This document shows positions 22,962 through 27,268 of a stretch of 27,268 bases of DNA, piece by piece (position 1 is the stretch's first letter; each line of letters begins with the position of its first letter). Source of the DNA: Comamonas sp. lk (GTDB lineage: Bacteria; Pseudomonadota; Gammaproteobacteria; Burkholderiales; Burkholderiaceae_C); the NCBI GenBank assembly GCA_945875225.1, contig CAMCJY010000002.1, forward strand, positions 1 to 27,268, written 5' to 3'. The position numbers were made by a program, and so were the translations under genes. Under the pieces are notes generated by a model, which was not told the origin of the DNA, made no database searches, and saw only the letters and a list, made by a program, of their open reading frames with translations.

Positions 22962-23861
22962 TTATTTCTTGCGCAGTGCGTCAACAAAAGTGTTGAGTGC
23001 GACCACGGGCAGGTAAGCTTCGTGGGTGACGGTCTGGAAGGGCTCGTTTTTGCCGCCGGAGAGTTTCTCAAAGGCCGCTTTGTCTTTCTTGGGTGCGTCA
23101 AATATCGCCTGTTCGATCTTCTTCTTCAGGTCAGCCGGCAGGCTGTCAAGGTAAGCGATGGGCGAGTTGACGATCTGGTCTGACTTGTAAATGATGCGGA
23201 AGTCTTCGCGCTTGACCATGCCCTTGTCGGCCATGCGGATCATCTCTGAGTCGTTTTCATTGTTCCACCAGTTGGCGGCCATGTCGACCGTGCCTTGGTT
23301 CAGCGCCATCACGGCGTTCACATGGCTACCGCTGTAGACCACTTTGCCGAAAAATTCCTCAGGCTTGATGCCCATTTTGTCCATGGCGTAACGGGGCACG
23401 TTGTTGCCCGAGGTGGAATTGGGGTCGACCAAGGCAATGTTCTTACCTTTGAGATCTTCGATTTTTTGGTAAGGGGAGTTGGCCTTCACGTAAAACACCG
23501 CGTGGTAGCCTTTGACGCCGCCCTTGTTCACTTCGATGGCAAAGGGGGTTGTTTTGACGCCGATCATGCGGGCACGGGCGTACGACGCAGGGCCGTAGTA
23601 GGCCACATGGATTTGTTCAGCACGTTGGCCTTCGATCACAGCGGCGTAGTCGCCAGCGATGCGCAGTTTGACTGGCACGCCGATTTCACGCGACAGGTAA
23701 GCAATGAAGTCGGTATAGCGCTCGGTCACCATGGCGGCGTTTTCGTCGGGGATGCTGGCAAACACCAACTCGGGGTATTTAGCTTTCCAGTCTTGGGCTT
23801 GGGCAGAGGCCACCAGGGCGCTGGAGGCGGCTAGGGCGAGGAGTACGCGGCGATTGAACAT
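22962..23861 (-). CDS. phnD: Phosphonate-binding periplasmic protein PhnD
   Basis: The solute-binding component of the phosphonate ABC importer, 299 residues. The ATG at 23861 is chosen because AGGA lies 7 bases upstream and a signal peptide follows (cut after AQA, residue 23). An upstream in-frame extension to 23942 runs into phnC and is rejected. The phosphonate-binding hallmark DPNSTSGNNVP is present, as are YYGPASYARA and the WWNNEN region that shapes the ligand pocket. It stands 52 bases after phnC. A broad specificity for alkylphosphonates such as 2-aminoethylphosphonate is known for relatives; the exact ligand here is not readable. Confidence 0.96.
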   Translation of the reverse strand: MFNRRVLLALAASSALVASAQAQDWKAKYPELVFASIPDENAAMVTERYTDFIAYLSREIGVPVKLRIAGDYAAVIEGQRAEQIHVAYYGPASYARARMIGVKTTPFAIEVNKGGVKGYHAVFYVKANSPYQKIEDLKGKNIALVDPNSTSGNNVPRYAMDKMGIKPEEFFGKVVYSGSHVNAVMALNQGTVDMAANWWNNENDSEMIRMADKGMVKREDFRIIYKSDQIVNSPIAYLDSLPADLKKKIEQAIFDAPKKDKAAFEKLSGGKNEPFQTVTHEAYLPVVALNTFVDALRKK

Positions 23862-23913
23862 GAAAATTCCTTGTAAATAAATGAAGGGGAAGGGGGAATG
23901 CGAAATAACTGGG

Positions 23914-24735
23914 TCAGGCGTGTCGCACGAAGGGCACCACAACGCCGACTGCGCTGCTCTGCGGCGCGGCAGGGGCGTCTACCTCGGTGGCCTCGATGCC
24001 ATACAGGGTGTGCACCAAATCCTCGGTCAGTGCGTCGGGTGCGCCATCAAAGACCACGCGCCCTGCCGACATGCCTACCAAGCGGTCACAGTAGCTGCGC
24101 GCCACATCCAGTGCGTGAAGATTGCACAAGACAGTAATGCCCAACTCTTTGTTGATGCTGCGCAACGCGTCCATGACTAACTGGGTGTTGCGTGGGTCCA
24201 GTGAGGCAATCGGTTCGTCAGCCAAAATGATTTTGGGTTCTTGGACCAGCGCACGGCAAATGGCTACGCGCTGCTGCTGGCCGCCAGAGAGTTGGTCGCA
24301 GCGTTGAGCGGCAAAATCGGCCATGCCAAAGCGATCTAGAGCTTCTAGGGCGGCAAGCTTGTCAGCGTCGCTCCACAAGGTGAGCAGGGCGCGCCAGGTT
24401 GGCACACTGGTCAGCCGCCCCATCAGCACATTGGTGAGTACATCCAAACGGCCAATCAGGTTAAATTGCTGAAACACCATGGCACAGTTACGCCGCCATT
24501 TGCGCAAAGCCGGGCCTTGCAAATCGGTGACCACGGTCGCATCGTAGCTAACGCTGCCCGAGGAGGGTTCGTTCAGGCGGTTGATCATTCTTAGCAGCGT
24601 GGACTTGCCCGCACCCGATCGGCCGATGACCCCAACAAAGCTGCCTGCATCGACGCTCAGTGTGACGCTATCGACGGCAGTGGTACTGCCAAAGCGTTTG
24701 CTCAGTTGGTTTAGGGTAAGTTGCGCCTGCGTCAT
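23914..24735 (-). CDS. phnC: Phosphonate ABC transporter ATP-binding protein PhnC
   Basis: The 273-residue ATPase of the importer. It has Walker A GRSGAGKST (38-46), a Q-loop in VFQQFNL, the signature LSGGQQQR, Walker B IILADEP, a D-loop ASLD and the H-loop NLHALD. The sequence FNLIGRLDVLTNVLMGRL is typical of PhnC. A C-terminal extension of about 20 Ala/Val-rich residues follows the domain. No Shine-Dalgarno precedes the ATG. A 61-base gap separates it from phnM and contains an inverted repeat, so transport genes may have their own control in addition to read-through from phnM. Confidence 0.95.
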   Translation of the reverse strand: MTQAQLTLNQLSKRFGSTTAVDSVTLSVDAGSFVGVIGRSGAGKSTLLRMINRLNEPSSGSVSYDATVVTDLQGPALRKWRRNCAMVFQQFNLIGRLDVLTNVLMGRLTSVPTWRALLTLWSDADKLAALEALDRFGMADFAAQRCDQLSGGQQQRVAICRALVQEPKIILADEPIASLDPRNTQLVMDALRSINKELGITVLCNLHALDVARSYCDRLVGMSAGRVVFDGAPDALTEDLVHTLYGIEATEVDAPAAPQSSAVGVVVPFVRHA

Positions 24736-24770
24736 GTAGGCGAAGCATATGTTTTGGATGTGTCAGAAAA

Positions 24771-24787
24771 ATTACGAAATTCGCAAT
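24771..24787. promoter_or_regulatory. Operator-like 17-bp inverted repeat between phnM and phnC
   Basis: ATTACGAAATTCGCAAT is symmetric about its central base with one mismatched pair. It sits 36 bases upstream of the phnC ATG and 10 bases before the phnM stop is reached from the other side, in the only AT-rich gap of the operon. It is too AT-rich and lacks a T-tract, so it is not a terminator. A repressor site is possible. Confidence 0.4.
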
Positions 24788-24796
24788 AAGCTGTAG

Positions 24797-25966
24797 TTAG
24801 ACCACCCGCACCCCGCCGCGCCAGACCGCCCGTACCACGGGTTGTTGCCGGCCATCGCCCAGTGGCGTCATGCGCACTTGCACCAAGTCGGCGCGCAGGC
24901 CTATGGCAATGGAGCCGCGGTCGTGCAGACCTATGGACTGGGCTGGGTTGCGGCTCACTAGCGCCACCGCCGCAGGCAAGCTCAGGCCCGCAGTCTCAGT
25001 CAAGCGAATCGTGGCCGACAGCAAGCTGCCGGGCACATAGTCAGAGGAGACTATTTCCACAAGACCCAAGCGCGCAAGTTCAATGGCGGACACATTGCCC
25101 GAGTGCGAACCGCCGCGCACCACATTGGGCCCGCCCATGATGGTGGCCATAGCGCGCTCGCGCGCGGCTTGCGCAGCGGCAACGGTGGTCGGAAATTCAC
25201 ACACCGTAGCGCCCTCCGCAAACGCTTGTTCCACATGCGCTACGGTAGTGTCGTCATGGCTGGCCAGGGCAATGCCATGTTGTTTGCAATAGGCGGTGAA
25301 GTAGCTGCGGTGGGGTTGGGCATAGCGGGCCTGGTGCTCTTTAGACAGGGCTACGCGCTCTTCAAACTTGGCCTGACTCCAGCCCTTTTTGCCGGTGAAG
25401 TAAATCCACGCGTGCTCGATGTTTTCCCACTGCCTTTGGCCTGGGGTGTGGTCCATTAAAGAGATCATGCGCACCATCGGGTTGCCGATGAAGGGCGTAA
25501 ACAAGTCCAGGGTATTGGGCGCTGGAAGTTCGCAGCGCACATGCAGCAAATGCTCAGCACGCAGCACCCCACGCCCAGAAAATTCAGCCAGACATTGCAG
25601 CACCGAAGTCCATTCACTGCCGCGTACGCTATCGGGGTCGGACTCGCCTACGCCCAGGGCATCGAGCACGGTGGTGATGCCCGCCGCCGCAATCTCGGCG
25701 TCGTGCGCCAGTAGGGCCGGCGCGTCGTCCCAGCGCACTTTGGGGCGCGGCATAAGGTGGCGTTCAAAATTGTCGGTATGTACCTCCACCATCCCCGGCA
25801 AAAGGTAGTCTCCCTCCAAGTCAATGGCGCCGGGCAGGGCGCTAGGGCCTAAGTCCACCGAGGCGATGGTGCCGTTTTGGCACAGCAGGCTGCCATGCAC
25901 GACTTCGTCTGCCAGTACCAGGCGGGCATTGGTAAAAAGAGCGGGGTGAGTGCTTGGGCTGTTCAT
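24797..25966 (-). CDS. phnM: Alpha-D-ribose 1-methylphosphonate 5-triphosphate diphosphatase PhnM
   Basis: Amidohydrolase-superfamily enzyme of the C-P lyase pathway; it removes pyrophosphate from ribose 1-alkylphosphonate 5-triphosphate before PhnJ cleaves the C-P bond. The 389-residue protein has the metal-binding H-x-D pair in EVHTDNFERH (His63, Asp65). The ISLMDHTPGQRQW block is diagnostic of PhnM, and SHDDTT and SSDYVPGSLL supply further metal and substrate contacts. The start lies 17 bases after phnL. All expected motifs are intact, so the enzyme should work, provided PhnG-J exist outside the window. Confidence 0.97.
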   Translation of the reverse strand: MNSPSTHPALFTNARLVLADEVVHGSLLCQNGTIASVDLGPSALPGAIDLEGDYLLPGMVEVHTDNFERHLMPRPKVRWDDAPALLAHDAEIAAAGITTVLDALGVGESDPDSVRGSEWTSVLQCLAEFSGRGVLRAEHLLHVRCELPAPNTLDLFTPFIGNPMVRMISLMDHTPGQRQWENIEHAWIYFTGKKGWSQAKFEERVALSKEHQARYAQPHRSYFTAYCKQHGIALASHDDTTVAHVEQAFAEGATVCEFPTTVAAAQAARERAMATIMGGPNVVRGGSHSGNVSAIELARLGLVEIVSSDYVPGSLLSATIRLTETAGLSLPAAVALVSRNPAQSIGLHDRGSIAIGLRADLVQVRMTPLGDGRQQPVVRAVWRGGVRVV

Positions 25967-25983
25967 GGTGCGCTGTGAATGGG

Positions 25984-26691
25984 TTACATGGTCACGGTGC
26001 GGCTGGCCACAGCTTGGGCCACCAGACTGTCGTGAAATATTCCGAGAATGCCCACCCCTTGGGCGCGCGCCTCAGAGATCAGGTCGATCACGGTTTGGGT
26101 GTTCTCGGGGTCGAGCGATGCGGTGGGTTCGTCCAGCAGCAGTAGCGGGCGAGGTTTGATAAAGCTGCGCGCGATGTTGATGCGCTGCTGTTCGCCACCC
26201 GAAAAAGTGGCCGGTGGGAGCTGCCATAGCGAAGGCGCAATGCGAAGCCGCGTAAGCCACTGCGCCGCCACTTCGCGCGCCTGCGCGGCGCTGTAGAGGC
26301 TCGCACCACCTTCGAGCAAGGGTTCTGCCACGATATCAATCGCCGCCACACGCGGTATCACCCGCAAGAACTGGCTCACATAGCCCATGGTCTGGCTGCG
26401 CAGGTGCAGCACGGTGCGGGCGTTGGCCTGGGTGATGTCAATCGCAGGGCCTTGGGTATCGCGCACCAAAATACTCCCGGTACTTGCGCGGTAATTGCCA
26501 AAAGCGAGTTTGAGCACTGTGCTCTTACCCATGCCAGAGGGGCCACTGAGGCGCACGCATTCCCCCGGCATCAGCTGCAGGTCAAAGTCCTTGAGCACCG
26601 CCAGCACGGTGTTGCTTTGCAGGTGCAATACAAACTGCTTGCTGACGGCCCGCATGTGCAGCAGCGGCGTGGGGGAGGTGCTTGCGTTCAT
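25984..26691 (-). CDS. phnL: C-P lyase ABC-type protein PhnL
   Basis: A 235-residue ABC ATPase subunit associated with the C-P lyase core complex rather than with transport. Walker A GPSGMGKST lies at 50-58. The signature reads FSGGEQQR, as in PhnL/LolD-like proteins, followed by Walker B LLLLDEPTASLD and an H-loop GIFHD. Its start overlaps the phnK stop as ATGA, and it precedes phnM by 17 bases. In E. coli, PhnK and PhnL bind the PhnGHIJ core together. Confidence 0.95.
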   Translation of the reverse strand: MNASTSPTPLLHMRAVSKQFVLHLQSNTVLAVLKDFDLQLMPGECVRLSGPSGMGKSTVLKLAFGNYRASTGSILVRDTQGPAIDITQANARTVLHLRSQTMGYVSQFLRVIPRVAAIDIVAEPLLEGGASLYSAAQAREVAAQWLTRLRIAPSLWQLPPATFSGGEQQRINIARSFIKPRPLLLLDEPTASLDPENTQTVIDLISEARAQGVGILGIFHDSLVAQAVASRTVTM

Positions 26692-27268
26692 GGTTGCAGT
26701 ACGGATGACACCAAGAGCTGGGTGTAGGGGTGCTGCGGGTCGTCCAGCACCTGGTCGGTCAAGCCGGTTTCTACTGCCGTGCCGCCTTGCATGACCAGCA
26801 TGCGCTGCGCCAGCAGACGCGCTACTGCCAGGTCATGGGTGACGATGATGGCCGCGAGCCCCATTTGGCGTGTGAGCATACGCAGCATGTCTAATAAGCG
26901 CGCTTGCACCGACACGTCCAGACCAGAGGTCGGTTCATCCATAAAAACCAGGCGCGGCTGGGTGATCAAATTGCGCGCAATTTGCAGGCGCTGGCGCATG
27001 CCACCGGAAAAGGTATCTGGCCGGTCGTCAATGCGACTGGGACTAATTTCAACCCGTTGCAGCCAGTCGGTAGCCTGCGCGCGCAATTGGCCATAGTGGC
27101 GCTGCCCCAGTGCCATCAGGCGCTCGGCCACGTTGGCGCCGGCTGAGACGTTCATGCGCAGGCCGTCAGCCGCGTTTTGGTGCACAAAACCCCAGTCGGT
27201 GCGGGTTAGCATGCGCCGCTGGGCTTCCGTCATGGCGTAAATATCTTGCAGATCGCTGTCTTTAAGCG
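26688..27268 (-). CDS. phnK: C-P lyase ABC-type protein PhnK (5' end missing)
   Basis: The frame runs off the right edge of the window; the Met at 27233 is internal. The visible 193 residues start at LKDSDLQDIYAM and contain the PhnK-specific DWGFVHQNAADGLRMNVSAG block. The ABC signature FSGGMRQR, Walker B LVFMDEPTSGLD and the H-loop VTHDLAV follow. Walker A lies outside the window. PhnK docks on the PhnGHIJ core and, with PhnL, drives the C-P lyase reaction. Its presence strongly predicts phnG-H-I-J just beyond the edge. Confidence 0.95.
   Translation of the reverse strand, partial: LKDSDLQDIYAMTEAQRRMLTRTDWGFVHQNAADGLRMNVSAGANVAERLMALGQRHYGQLRAQATDWLQRVEISPSRIDDRPDTFSGGMRQRLQIARNLITQPRLVFMDEPTSGLDVSVQARLLDMLRMLTRQMGLAAIIVTHDLAVARLLAQRMLVMQGGTAVETGLTDQVLDDPQHPYTQLLVSSVLQP

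Noticed and set aside
23862..23942. Longer phnD start at 23942
   Set aside because: It overlaps the end of phnC and places non-signal residues ahead of a clear signal peptide; the ATG at 23861 has a good ribosome binding site.

Overview
The window reads as a chromosomal segment of a betaproteobacterium, most likely order Burkholderiales and family Comamonadaceae. That placement is inferred from a TIGR01841-type phasin with TGC-palindrome operators, an elongation factor P carrying Arg32 beside its arginine rhamnosyltransferase EarP, and the protein flavour of UvrC, PgsA and PpiD. No IS element, integrase, CRISPR array or rRNA is visible. Both ends cut genes: nagZ lacks its 5' end on the left, and phnK lacks its 5' end on the right.

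Layout. Positions 1-8500 hold mostly housekeeping and metabolic genes: nagZ (partial), a small divergent unknown, a patatin-like lipoprotein, a phasin with a well-defined promoter flanked by two operators, a hotdog thioesterase, a nitroreductase, a D-2-hydroxyacid dehydrogenase, RmuC, and a coupled MFS transporter. Positions 8501-15618 hold efp-earP (minus strand), then uvrC-pgsA-tRNA-Val-ppiD-tRNA-His (plus strand), with clear intrinsic terminators after efp and after both tRNAs.

Positions 15686-19966 look like accessory DNA. A minus-strand, overlapping three-gene unit encodes a secreted subtilisin-like protease, a small secreted protein of unknown family, and an outer-membrane beta-barrel. 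It is visibly AT-richer than its surroundings and starts just past the tRNA-His terminator. Divergent from it are a Cys-rich lipoprotein and a SIMPL-domain periplasmic protein. This is the best candidate for an undescribed system.

Positions 20041-27268 carry a phosphonate-utilisation locus on the minus strand: phnK (partial), phnL, phnM, then phnC, phnD, two phnE genes and a PhnZ-like HD-domain oxygenase. A CDKN3-like tyrosine/dual-specificity phosphatase converges on its end. PhnK/L/M belong to the C-P lyase pathway (PhnG-J would lie beyond the right edge). PhnCDEE imports phosphonates. The HD protein belongs to the oxidative C-P cleavage family, so two degradation chemistries may be combined in one operon.
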